From contig JAUZOU010000119.1 of the NCBI GenBank assembly GCA_030706285.1, positions 1 through 8,373 of the forward strand: a stretch of DNA of 8,373 nucleotides. Reading direction: 5' to 3'. The notes beneath the pieces were generated by a model. The model saw only the letters and a list, made by a program, of their open reading frames with translations, was not told the DNA's origin and ran no database searches. The position numbers and the translations under genes were made by a program. This document shows positions 1 through 6,192 of this stretch, one piece after another (position 1 is the stretch's first letter; each line of letters starts with the position of its first letter). Source of the stretch: Bacteroidota bacterium. GTDB lineage: Bacteria > Bacteroidota > Bacteroidia > Bacteroidales > UBA1402.

Positions 1-294
1 ATAGCTGAATTCTTTTCGCGTAAATCGACGGTCAGGATCTCTGGACACTTCGTCAATTGTTTTTTCAGATGAAATGGTTAGGGCATCATGGTCCAAATTG
101 ATTTTAAAATCACCCTTTTCCAATCCTGGTGCAGCCATTTCAACTTCAAACCCTTCTTTATCTTCCTTAATATTCACGGAAGGAAGCGTTGTGTTGGTGT
201 TTGAAAAATTCCGAGTCGTCCAGTCAAAGAAATCATCGTCAAAAAACCGGTCAAACAAACTCGGATACTGATTTTTGAATTTTACCAGTGACAT
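1..294 (-). CDS. Hsp20-family small heat-shock protein (alpha-crystallin), N-terminal part; C-terminus beyond left edge
   Basis: Small heat-shock proteins are ATP-independent cytoplasmic chaperones that form oligomers and hold unfolding proteins for the DnaK and ClpB machines. The 98 visible residues begin MSLVKFKNQYPSLFDRFFDD, an aromatic and acidic N-terminal arm typical of Bacteroidota Hsp20. The alpha-crystallin domain starts near residue 38 (LPSVNIKEDKEGFEVEM) and contains the hallmark APGLEKGDFKI at 55-65 and LTISSEK at 72-78. The frame is still open at base 1. Family members are usually about 140-150 residues, so roughly the last third is missing. The start is fixed by a strong AAAGGAGGA ribosome site 7 nt upstream, unusual in this window. 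It has its own promoter and an upstream palindrome, consistent with stress-controlled single-gene transcription (inferred). Family assignment is secure. Confidence 0.93.
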   Translation of the reverse strand, partial: MSLVKFKNQYPSLFDRFFDDDFFDWTTRNFSNTNTTLPSVNIKEDKEGFEVEMAAPGLEKGDFKINLDHDALTISSEKTIDEVSRDPDRRFTRKEFSY

Positions 295-301
295 AACTTT
301 G

Positions 302-310
302 TCCTCCTTT
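302..310 (-). promoter_or_regulatory. Strong Shine-Dalgarno site of hsp20
   Basis: On the minus strand AAAGGAGGA lies 7 nt before the ATG at 294. It fits the 16S rRNA tail almost perfectly and decides the start codon. No other gene here has a comparable site; Bacteroidota mRNAs often lack one. This suggests high translation of the chaperone (inferred). Confidence 0.8.
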
Positions 311-322
311 CATTTTTGTTGT

Positions 323-355
323 TAAACATATGATATTCAGTAGCTAACATTCAAA
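323..355 (-). promoter_or_regulatory. Putative Bacteroidota-type promoter of hsp20
   Basis: Reading the minus strand, TTTG (352-355) and TATGTTTA (323-330) are separated by 21 nt. This matches the known Bacteroides consensus TTTG-N19-21-TAnnTTTG at all positions but one. Transcription would begin about 20 nt before the start codon. No start-site data, so this is a consensus match only. Confidence 0.6.
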
Positions 356-375
356 AAATATGCCTGACGCTATTG

Positions 376-392
376 ACTGTCATGGTGACAGT
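376..392. promoter_or_regulatory. Perfect palindrome ACTGTCA-N3-TGACAGT upstream of hsp20, candidate operator
   Basis: Seven-base arms are perfectly inverted around a 3-base centre (tgg). The element ends 20 bp upstream of the predicted -33 box of hsp20, a position that suits an activator or an upstream repressor site. It is not the CIRCE/HrcA sequence (TTAGCACTC-N9-GAGTGCTAA). The regulator is not identifiable from this window. Confidence 0.5.
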
Positions 393-535
393 TCCCAATT
401 CGGAACGACAACAAGGCCTAAAAAATTTCAGTAGGTAAAAGGGGTTCCATTATTGAAATTCCTTGCGGTTTGCTGCGAGGAATCTTTGATTTCATAAATG
501 AAATTTAGTTAGTTGCCCGCTAACGTAAACAGCGG
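391..535. repeat. Hairpin-rich intergenic stretch between the Mth938 gene and hsp20
   Basis: The 263-bp gap (295-557) has no credible ORF. Besides the palindrome at 376-392 it holds GTTCC/GGAAC (391-395 with 402-406), ATTCCTTGC/GCGAGGAAT (458-466 with 475-483, one G-U pair, 8-nt loop), ATTTCAT/ATGAAAT (489-495 with 498-504, 2-nt loop) and CCGCT/AGCGG (517-521 with 531-535). On the minus strand these last three follow the Mth938 stop codon at 558 in series. None is followed by a good T-tract, so they may be a weak terminator, a structured 3' end, or chance. Confidence 0.4.
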
Positions 536-557
536 AGAGTGCGCTCGTGGAATTTAA

Positions 558-920
558 TTAGCAGGTAACATGGAACAAACCTATCACTGGACCTTTCGCT
601 GCATTCCAGGCTTCGATAGCTTGTTGGGTTGGAAACAACAAGACAGAACATTCGTTGTCTCTGAAATAGTCAGCCGCCTCTTCGGATAGCTTTACGTAAC
701 CAGTTTGTCCGGTACCGATAATCAGTTGGTTGGCCCCAGCTTCAAACAAATCGTTTGCTTCCTCGAAAGAAACGATATGTGACGTGCCGTATTTCGTTCT
801 TGAAAGCTCTTTCATGCGTTTCCTAACCTGTCCATCTAAACCGATGACGACGTCATGCTCGTAAATCTTACCGGAAATGGTAATGCTTCCAAAATACGTA
901 CTATCAATCATTGTTTTCAT
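558..920 (-). CDS. Mth938/DUF498 domain protein, function unknown
   Basis: A 120-residue single-domain protein of the Mth938-like family (DUF498, Pfam PF04430), whose human relative NDUFAF3 helps assemble respiratory complex I; the bacterial role is unknown. Visible family features are YFGSITISGKIYEHDVVI (9-26) near the N-terminus, the central ANQLIIGTGQTGYVKLS (63-79), and the closing segment PVIGLFHVTC (111-120). The length fits a complete family member. I chose the ATG at 920 because AAAAGGAA lies 9 nt upstream (930-937) and homology begins there. Reading the same frame back to 1193 would pass through a terminator and a tRNA gene. It stands alone, downstream of the tRNA terminator, and I see no clear promoter in 921-1030. 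Probably cytoplasmic: no signal peptide or membrane segment. Confidence 0.88.
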   Translation of the reverse strand: MKTMIDSTYFGSITISGKIYEHDVVIGLDGQVRKRMKELSRTKYGTSHIVSFEEANDLFEAGANQLIIGTGQTGYVKLSEEAADYFRDNECSVLLFPTQQAIEAWNAAKGPVIGLFHVTC

Positions 921-1030
921 GACAACAAATTCCTTTTCAACCTTAACCAATGCCTGAAACCTTATAGAATAAACAAACGATTGAGCAAGGAGTTCAATAT
1001 ACGGATAAAATAAAGTACATTTATATGGAT

Positions 1031-1067
1031 AAAAATAGCGCTCCAAATCGTTGAAATTTAGAGCGCT
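1031..1067 (-). terminator. Rho-independent terminator after tRNA-Gln
   Basis: AGCGCTC (1037-1043) pairs with GAGCGCT (1061-1067); after one mismatch, AAAT (1045-1048) pairs with ATTT (1056-1059), leaving a 7-nt loop. On the minus strand the stem is followed by ATTTTTA, closing the tRNA transcript 13 nt after the tRNA end. The plus strand also has a T-run (TTTCTTTTTT), so it could act in both directions, though no plus-strand gene precedes it. Confidence 0.8.
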
Positions 1068-1079
1068 TTCTTTTTTATG

Positions 1080-1150
1080 TTGTCCCGCTAGGATTCGAAC
1101 CCAGACAGACAGAACCAGAATCTGTAGTGCTACCATTACACAACGGGACA
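1080..1150 (-). tRNA. tRNA-Gln (anticodon CUG)
   Basis: The minus strand folds into a full 71-nt cloverleaf. The acceptor stem is TGTCCCG/CGGGACA. The D-arm has a 4-bp stem and an AATGGTA loop. The anticodon arm is ACAGA-TTCTGGT-TCTGT with CTG at 1116-1118. The variable loop is 4 nt, and the T-arm is CTGGG-TTCGAAT-CCTAG with one G-T pair. The discriminator base is A (1080), followed by CAT, so CCA is not encoded and must be added enzymatically. The anticodon CUG reads the glutamine codon CAG. It has its own promoter at 1168-1198 and a terminator at 1031-1067, so it is an independent unit. Confidence 0.95.
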
Positions 1151-1167
1151 ATTCTTGTTCGACGCCG

Positions 1168-1198
1168 CAAAAGTAGCAAAAATATTTAATCAACCAAT
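1168..1198 (-). promoter_or_regulatory. Promoter of tRNA-Gln, overlapping the 3' end of the flavoprotein gene
   Basis: On the minus strand TACTTTTG (1168-1175) matches the Bacteroidota -7 consensus TAnnTTTG exactly. ATTG at 1195-1198, 19 nt upstream, can serve as the -33 element (consensus TTTG). The -33 box and part of the spacer lie within the last codons of the gene that ends at 1190. The tRNA would start about 10-15 nt downstream of the predicted transcription start. Confidence 0.72.
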
Positions 1199-2299
1199 CA
1201 AAATAGAAGGCTTTTTTAAGCGGTTTTTTAATTCGAGTTCATGGTATTTTTCACGAAGTTCCTGAAAAATATCCTGAACTTTTTCTATTTTTTTGGCTCT
1301 GAATGCGTTACTGCCACAAAAGGCATAACCGGACTCCATCTTGCCTTTGAAGGCGCTGTACAAAGCAGAAATAATGCAGTATGGGCTTTTTGTGATATCA
1401 CAGGTTTTGATACAATGGACTGGACAGCGCATTGGCCGTTGTTTGCCTTCTTTCACCCGTTGAAGGAATTTATTAAAAATGGCTCTGCCAGGCATACCAA
1501 CCGGGCTTTTGATGATTTCAATGTCTTTTTCATCAGCATCCAGATACGTTTGTTTAAAAACAGGAGAGGCATCGCATTCTTCCGTGGTCACGAAACGTGT
1601 GCCCATCTGAACGCCGGATGCTCCTAATGCCATGATATTGTACATATCCTCGCCCGTATAAATACCGCCACCAGCTATGACAGGAATGGTTTTGCCATAA
1701 CGTGCTTCATATTCCCTGACAGTCTCAACGACTTGAGGAATCAGTTTTTCAATGGCATAAGCTTCATCAAAGATCTGTTCCGTTTTGAAACCAAGGTGCC
1801 CACCAGCTTTGGGGCCTTCCACAACAATGGCATCTGGTACATAGTTGAAATTGGCTTTCCACTTCTCGATGATGATTTTCGCAGCACGGCTGGAAGAAAC
1901 GATGGGGACAAGTTTGGTTTTGCTGCCTTTTTCGCAGAAAGAAGGCAGATCCAAAGGAAGGCCAGCACCTGAAAAGACGATATCTGCTTTTTCATGAATG
2001 GCTGTACGGACCATATCTGCATAATTGGACATAGCCACCATGACATTGACGCCAATAATGCCCTTCGGAGACTTTTCGCGTGCCAGCTTAAGCTCTTCTT
2101 TCAAACCGAGTATACTGGCTTTCAGATAATCCGGAGATAATTTTTTATACAGTAAACCTAGGCCGGCACTGGAAATGACTCCGACGCCACCCTGATTGGC
2201 AACGGCAGCAGCCAAGCCATGAAGAGAGATGCCGACACCCATGCCGCCTTGAATAATTGGGAAAGCAATATGTAGATTCCCGATGGTTAATTTTTTCAT
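1190..2299 (-). CDS. Nitronate monooxygenase-family FMN oxidoreductase with C-terminal Cys cluster
   Basis: A 369-residue TIM-barrel flavoprotein of the nitronate monooxygenase / FabK-like family (formerly 2-nitropropane dioxygenase), which oxidises alkyl nitronates or acts as an NAD(P)H-dependent flavin reductase; the true substrate is unknown. The N-terminus has PIIQGGMGVGIS (14-25). EGPKAGGHLG (161-170) carries the histidine (168) expected at the active site. IAGGGIYTGED (208-218) and GASGVQMGTRF (226-236) form the FMN phosphate site. The C-terminus adds C292, C296, C300 and C308 (spacing C-x3-C-x3-C-x7-C), then C328 in FCGSNAFR. This suggests a metal or Fe-S site (inferred) and is absent from classical short members. 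The start at 2299 begins directly with the family N-terminus. It lies downstream of the acyl-CoA dehydrogenase terminator; no convincing promoter of its own is visible, so read-through is possible. Not FabK with any certainty. Confidence 0.88.
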   Translation of the reverse strand: MKKLTIGNLHIAFPIIQGGMGVGISLHGLAAAVANQGGVGVISSAGLGLLYKKLSPDYLKASILGLKEELKLAREKSPKGIIGVNVMVAMSNYADMVRTAIHEKADIVFSGAGLPLDLPSFCEKGSKTKLVPIVSSSRAAKIIIEKWKANFNYVPDAIVVEGPKAGGHLGFKTEQIFDEAYAIEKLIPQVVETVREYEARYGKTIPVIAGGGIYTGEDMYNIMALGASGVQMGTRFVTTEECDASPVFKQTYLDADEKDIEIIKSPVGMPGRAIFNKFLQRVKEGKQRPMRCPVHCIKTCDITKSPYCIISALYSAFKGKMESGYAFCGSNAFRAKKIEKVQDIFQELREKYHELELKNRLKKPSILIG

Positions 2300-2325
2300 T
2301 GTTGAAGTGTAAAAGGAAATTACAG

Positions 2326-2385
2326 AAAAAAGAAACTCACTTGTTTGTTCCGACCAATGGTCAGAACAACATACAGGTGAGTTTC
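2326..2385 (-). terminator. Rho-independent terminator of the etfB-etfA-dehydrogenase operon
   Basis: GAAACTCAC (2332-2340) pairs perfectly with GTGAGTTTC (2377-2385). Inside it GTTC/GAAC (2347-2350 with 2364-2367) and GACC/GGTC (2352-2355 with 2359-2362) close a 3-nt loop, giving a long stem with internal loops. On the minus strand a six-T run (2326-2331) follows at once. The stem begins 34 nt after the dehydrogenase stop codon. The plus strand lacks a T-run, so it works in one direction. Confidence 0.85.
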
Positions 2386-2419
2386 ACAGTAAAATTAACG
2401 CAGTATTGCTTTCTGCAGG

Positions 2420-4141
2420 TCAAGCCTTGGAAAGCAGACACTTTGTATACTTAGTCAAATCGTCCGGTTTACTACCGGCGATAATACCAGCGTGTTTGGC
2501 TATTTCTCCTTCGGTGAATTGGACGAAGATTTCAGCAGAAACACGGAACATTTTGTCACGGGTTGCATCGTTGATCAACAAATGCGACATGATGATGTAA
2601 CCAGCCATTTCAACCAATCGGCGTGCCTGAAAATCAATGTAGTCGCTGTTTTTGTGTTCATTCACTTCAGCAACCGTTGCTTCATAGGTATCAGCCAATC
2701 CTTTCAGTGTTTCGCGTAAACCAACCAGTTCGGGAGCGGTCGCAGCTGTTTCGTAATCACGCATCATCTTCAGATAAGTACCTGTGGTGACGTGGCGAAT
2801 GGCTGCAACAACCTGTAATTGGGTTGTCCCTTCATAGATGGAAGTAATACGCGCATCGCGGTAAATACGTTCGCAGGCATAATCTTTCATGAAACCTGAC
2901 CCTCCATGGATTTGAATGGAATCGTAGGCATTCTGGTTGCAAAATTCACTGGAAAGTCCTTTTGCAACTGGAGTACAGGCATCAGCCAGCTTTTGATATT
3001 TTTTCATTTCTTCGCGTTCGGCAGGTTCCAGTTTTCGTTCTTCTGAAATCTGTCCGAGGGTCTTGTACAGGTCAACATACCGGGCTGTTTCATACAACAG
3101 GGTACGGGATGCATCCAGCTTGGCTTTCATTAGGCCGAGCAGTTGATAGACGGCAGGGAACTCGATAATGGCCTTGCCAAATTGTACACGGTCTTTGGCG
3201 TAGGCAAGCGCTTCGTTGTAAGCTGCCTGGCTGATGCCGACTGATTGTGCAACGATACCAAGTCTGGCGCCATTCATGAGAGACATCACATATTTGATGA
3301 GTCCTAATCGACGTTCACCACAAAGTTCTGCTTTGGCATTTCTGAATACCAGTTCGCAGGTAGGAGAGCCCTTAATACCCATTTTATTTTCAATCCGGCG
3401 AACGGTTACGCCACCGTTGCGCTTATCGTAAATGAACATGGAGAGTCCGCGACCATCTTTGGTCCCTTCTTCCGAGCGGGCAAGAACTAGAGCAATATCG
3501 CCGTCACCATTGGTGATGAAACGTTTTACGCCATTCAAATACCAATAACCGTCAGCTTCATTGTATGTGGCTTTCAGCATGACAGCCTGCAGGTCTGAAC
3601 CGGCATCCGGTTCGGTCAAGTCCATAGCCATGGTTTCACCGGCGCTAACACGAGGCAAGAATCTGGATTTCTGATCTTCAGAAGCAAATTCATGGATGGT
3701 TTCTGCACAGTCCTGCAAGCCCCATATGTTTGTAAAACCGGCGTCACACGTACTGACCATGTCAGCACACATGACATAGGGAACAATTGGAAAATTCAAT
3801 CCATTGTATTGACGTGGAAGTGTAATGCCCATCAACCCTCCTTTATTGAGTGCATCAAGATTCTGGGCAGTACCGGCAGCATAGACAACATGTCCATTGA
3901 CGACTTGAGGCCCTTCATGATCGACATCTTCAGCATTGGGGGCAATGATATCGGAGCAGATTTGTCCGGCCAGTTCCAGCACTTTTTCGTAGCTGTCCAT
4001 CGCGTCTTCAAAATTCTGAGGCGCATAGTCGAACAAGTCTTTTTCTGCAAAGTTACGTTCTTTCAATTCCACGAGGTGTTTCATCATCGGATGATTGAGA
4101 TGAAACCGTAGTTCGGGCGTATCGTTATAATGGTTGGCCAT
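2420..4141 (-). CDS. Acyl-CoA dehydrogenase, long form with C-terminal extension
   Basis: This 573-residue FAD enzyme introduces an alpha-beta double bond into an acyl-CoA, passing electrons to ETF (or, run in reverse, reduces an enoyl-CoA). Family signatures are MAMDLTEPDAGSDLQAV (171-187) in the FAD/substrate-binding sheet, DRVQFGK (317-323), and QIHGGSGFMKDYACERIYRD (410-429). IYEGTTQLQ follows, in which E437 aligns with the catalytic base of medium-chain dehydrogenases. Short- and medium-chain enzymes are about 380 residues; the N-terminal extra segment (1-50) and the tail after about 460 resemble the larger bacterial subfamily with an extra C-terminal helical domain. The start codon lies 1 nt after the etfA stop, so translation is almost certainly coupled; no Shine-Dalgarno site is visible. 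Context makes it the cognate partner of EtfAB. Chain-length specificity cannot be read from sequence. Confidence 0.94.
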   Translation of the reverse strand: MANHYNDTPELRFHLNHPMMKHLVELKERNFAEKDLFDYAPQNFEDAMDSYEKVLELAGQICSDIIAPNAEDVDHEGPQVVNGHVVYAAGTAQNLDALNKGGLMGITLPRQYNGLNFPIVPYVMCADMVSTCDAGFTNIWGLQDCAETIHEFASEDQKSRFLPRVSAGETMAMDLTEPDAGSDLQAVMLKATYNEADGYWYLNGVKRFITNGDGDIALVLARSEEGTKDGRGLSMFIYDKRNGGVTVRRIENKMGIKGSPTCELVFRNAKAELCGERRLGLIKYVMSLMNGARLGIVAQSVGISQAAYNEALAYAKDRVQFGKAIIEFPAVYQLLGLMKAKLDASRTLLYETARYVDLYKTLGQISEERKLEPAEREEMKKYQKLADACTPVAKGLSSEFCNQNAYDSIQIHGGSGFMKDYACERIYRDARITSIYEGTTQLQVVAAIRHVTTGTYLKMMRDYETAATAPELVGLRETLKGLADTYEATVAEVNEHKNSDYIDFQARRLVEMAGYIIMSHLLINDATRDKMFRVSAEIFVQFTEGEIAKHAGIIAGSKPDDLTKYTKCLLSKA

Positions 4142-4142
4142 C

Positions 4143-5162
4143 TTATTTCGAATTTTTCTTGTAATACTTAATCAGTTTGGGAATCACTGTTTCCACTTCA
4201 CCGTGGATGACGTAGTCGGCTATTGTATTGATCGGAGCAGCCGGATCGTTGTTGATGGCAATGATCATCGCGCTTTCCTGCATGCCGGCAATGTGTTGGA
4301 TCTGTCCGGAAATGCCACAAGCAATGTACAATTTTGGGCGTACTGTAACACCTGTTTGACCAACCTGACGTTCGTGCTCACAAAAACCAGCATCCACTGC
4401 TGCACGGGAAGCACCGACTTCAGCACCGATAGTGGCAGCCAAGTCAAATACCAGCTGAAAACCTTCTTTGGATCCCATACCATATCCACCGCTTACGATG
4501 ATCGGAGCAGCTTTGATGTTAATCCTGGATTTTTCCATGTGACGCTCGATCACACTGATCGCGAAATCAGTTTCGCTGACATAGTTTGTTACATCGAGCT
4601 GATGAATGATTCCTTTATAATTGACATCATAAATTTCTTTTTTCATGACACCTTCCCGGACAGTGGCCATTTGAGGACGACATTCGGGATTGACAATAGT
4701 CGCTACAATATTACCACCGAAAGCGGGACGGATCTGATACAACAGATTTTCGTATACTTTTTCGGCTTTCTTATCTTCATGGGAACCGATTTCCAATGCT
4801 GTACAATCGGCAGTAAGACCACTATGCAAGGCAGATGATACACGAGGACCAAGATCACGGCCAACGCTGGTGGCGCCCATCAGGGCGATTTGTGGCTTTT
4901 CTTCCTGAAACAGCTTGATCAGGATTGAGGCATGCGGCAATGTGGTGAATGGAGCCAATCTGGGATCATCAGCCACGTGAATGACATCCACTCCATATGG
5001 GAACAATTGTTTTTCGATACTGGCCAGTTTGTGACCAATTACGACAGCTTCCAATTGACAATTCAGTTGGTTGGCGAGGCTACGCCCTTTAGTCAGCAAT
5101 TCAAGGCTAACGTCGCCAATGATGCCGTCTTCAATTTCGCAATAGACAAATAAGTTATTCAT
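4143..5162 (-). CDS. etfA: Electron transfer flavoprotein alpha subunit
   Basis: EtfA binds the FAD of the EtfAB heterodimer through its C-terminal domain and swings it between electron donor and acceptor. The 339 residues show an N-terminal nucleotide-binding-like domain (about 1-190, with ATSVGRDLGPRVSS at 97-110 and GLTADCTALEI at 115-125). The FAD domain follows: VSGGYGMGSKEGFQLV (223-238), GASRAAVDAG (250-259), RQVGQTGVTVRPKLYIACGI (265-284), GQIQHIAGM (286-294) and IAINNDPAAPI (301-311). The TADCT segment and SGGxGxGSKE form look more like clostridial EtfA than the mitochondrial protein. It starts 3 nt after the etfB stop and ends 1 nt before the dehydrogenase start. Length is slightly above the usual 310-330. 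The long plus-strand ORF opposite it is a shadow. Confidence 0.96.
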   Translation of the reverse strand: MNNLFVYCEIEDGIIGDVSLELLTKGRSLANQLNCQLEAVVIGHKLASIEKQLFPYGVDVIHVADDPRLAPFTTLPHASILIKLFQEEKPQIALMGATSVGRDLGPRVSSALHSGLTADCTALEIGSHEDKKAEKVYENLLYQIRPAFGGNIVATIVNPECRPQMATVREGVMKKEIYDVNYKGIIHQLDVTNYVSETDFAISVIERHMEKSRINIKAAPIIVSGGYGMGSKEGFQLVFDLAATIGAEVGASRAAVDAGFCEHERQVGQTGVTVRPKLYIACGISGQIQHIAGMQESAMIIAINNDPAAPINTIADYVIHGEVETVIPKLIKYYKKNSK

Positions 5163-5165
5163 ACG

Positions 5166-6038
5166 TTATCCGATGGTGTGGTTGCTAATCAATTCCTGAA
5201 TCAGGCCTTCGATGTCTGAATCGGCATCGGTAAAACTCTTACTTTCTTTAGCCTGAAATACGACATTCTCAATTTTCTTTACCTTGGTTGGTGAACCAGA
5301 GAGGCCTAATTCGTGTGGAATACATACGATGTCGTTCACATTCCATTCGCCGATCTGCAGAAATTCGCGGTTGGTGTACAGGTTTGTGTAATCTTCATTG
5401 CTGGCCTGGAGCTCGTCAGGAATCCTGGCATATTTGTACTTCATCAGAAGTTTGGCATTCCTGGGACGACAAGGAGCGGCTGAACCGTTCACCGTTACCA
5501 GCATAGGCAATTTGCCTTCCAAGAGTTCAACACCTTTTTCAACACGCCGTTTTACACGGATGATACCATTTTCAATGTGCTGAATTTCTTCAGCGTAGGT
5601 AATTTGTGGCATTCCGAGTTTTTCAGCTACCTGAGGACCAACCTGAGCTGTATCTCCGTCAATAGCCTGACGACCACATATGATCAGATCAATATTGGGC
5701 AAGTTACGGATGGCACAACTGATTGCGTAGGAGGTAGCCAATGTATCGGAACCGGCAAACGCTCTGTCACTCAGAACAAAGCCTCCGTCTGCGCCTCTGT
5801 AAAGAGCTTCACGAATAATTTCCGCAGCTCTGAATGGGCCCATTGTCAATACGGTGACGGTGGCTCCAGGATGTTGATCTTTAAGGCGTAACGCTTGTTC
5901 CAATGCATTTAAGTCCTCTGGATTAAAGATGGCAGGAAGTGCAGCGCGATTGACGGTTCCTTCAGCCGTCATGGCGTCCTTGCCAACATTTCTGGTATCG
6001 GGTACCTGTTTGGCAAGCACAAGAATGTTTAGACTCAT
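5166..6038 (-). CDS. etfB: Electron transfer flavoprotein beta subunit
   Basis: EtfB is the smaller partner of EtfA; it holds AMP in ordinary ETFs, or a second FAD that meets NADH in electron-bifurcating ones. The 290 residues begin MSLNILVLAKQVPDT, the usual N-terminus. They carry NPEDLNALEQALRLKD (39-54), MGPFRAAEIIREALYRGAD (66-84), DRAFAGSDTLATSYAI (91-106) and the ETF-beta signature CGRQAIDGDTAQVGPQVAEK (121-140). DGDTAQVGP is the form found in clostridial bifurcating ETFs; the human protein differs here (from memory, not aligned). The C-terminal arm (about 195-290), which wraps around EtfA, is longer than the roughly 255-residue average. It is the first gene of its operon, with a TACCTTTG promoter element 53 nt upstream and no Shine-Dalgarno site. 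ETF-beta identity is certain; bifurcation is only possible. Confidence 0.96.
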   Translation of the reverse strand: MSLNILVLAKQVPDTRNVGKDAMTAEGTVNRAALPAIFNPEDLNALEQALRLKDQHPGATVTVLTMGPFRAAEIIREALYRGADGGFVLSDRAFAGSDTLATSYAISCAIRNLPNIDLIICGRQAIDGDTAQVGPQVAEKLGMPQITYAEEIQHIENGIIRVKRRVEKGVELLEGKLPMLVTVNGSAAPCRPRNAKLLMKYKYARIPDELQASNEDYTNLYTNREFLQIGEWNVNDIVCIPHELGLSGSPTKVKKIENVVFQAKESKSFTDADSDIEGLIQELISNHTIG

Positions 6039-6069
6039 ATATACAGTATTTTATAATGTTTTTCATACA

Positions 6070-6086
6070 ACCGAATAAAGTTCGGT
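6070..6086. promoter_or_regulatory. Palindrome ACCGAA-N5-TTCGGT at the predicted etf transcription start
   Basis: Six-base arms (6070-6075 and 6081-6086) are perfectly inverted around a 5-base centre. The element lies 4 bp downstream of the -7 box (6091-6098), so it covers the expected start of transcription. A repressor could block there, or the first bases of the mRNA could fold into a 5' stem-loop. The ACCGA/TCGGT half-sites recall operators of some TetR-type regulators of acyl-CoA metabolism, but no such regulator is in the window. Confidence 0.45.
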
Positions 6087-6090
6087 GGCG

Positions 6091-6098
6091 CAAAGGTA
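6091..6098 (-). promoter_or_regulatory. -7 promoter element of the etf operon
   Basis: TACCTTTG on the minus strand matches TAnnTTTG exactly, in the context TTTGCTACCTTTGCG that nearly repeats the tRNA-Gln promoter (TTTGCTACTTTTGCG). No clear TTTG sits 19-21 nt upstream, where the sequence is A-rich, so the -33 element is weak or absent. The predicted leader is about 45-50 nt. Confidence 0.65.
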
Positions 6099-6130
6099 GC
6101 AAACGTTGCGAATTTTTTGCTTTTTTTGAA

Positions 6131-6165
6131 CAAAAAATTGCACAAGAGGATATCGAATGTGCAAT
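6131..6165 (-). terminator. Rho-independent terminator of the sigma factor/beta-barrel operon
   Basis: ATTGCACA (6137-6144) pairs perfectly with TGTGCAAT (6158-6165) around a 13-nt loop; on the minus strand a T-run ending in G follows immediately (6136-6131). It begins 28 nt after the stop codon of the beta-barrel gene and lies upstream of the etf promoter, insulating the two operons. Confidence 0.85.
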
Positions 6166-6192
6166 AAATGGATTGAAAGAAGTTGAGCAAGG

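Noticed and set aside
74..271. 65-residue plus-strand ORF opposite hsp20
   Set aside because: The minus strand encodes a clear Hsp20 domain; the plus-strand frame is a shadow.
376..392. CIRCE element for HrcA upstream of hsp20
   Set aside because: The palindrome has a different sequence and a 3-base rather than 9-base centre.
921..1193. N-terminal extension of the Mth938 protein to give a 211-residue ORF starting at 1193
   Set aside because: The extension runs through the terminator at 1031-1067 and the whole tRNA-Gln gene; the ATG at 920 has a ribosome site and begins where family similarity begins.
1741..2055. 104-residue minus-strand ORF within the flavoprotein gene
   Set aside because: It is an alternative frame of a well-supported gene on the same strand and shows no recognisable domain.
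4134..4838. 234-residue plus-strand ORF opposite etfA
   Set aside because: It is antisense to a certain etfA gene, resembles no protein I know, and its open frame follows from the codon pattern of etfA. The same holds for the other plus-strand ORFs opposite the flavoprotein, dehydrogenase, barrel and sigma genes.
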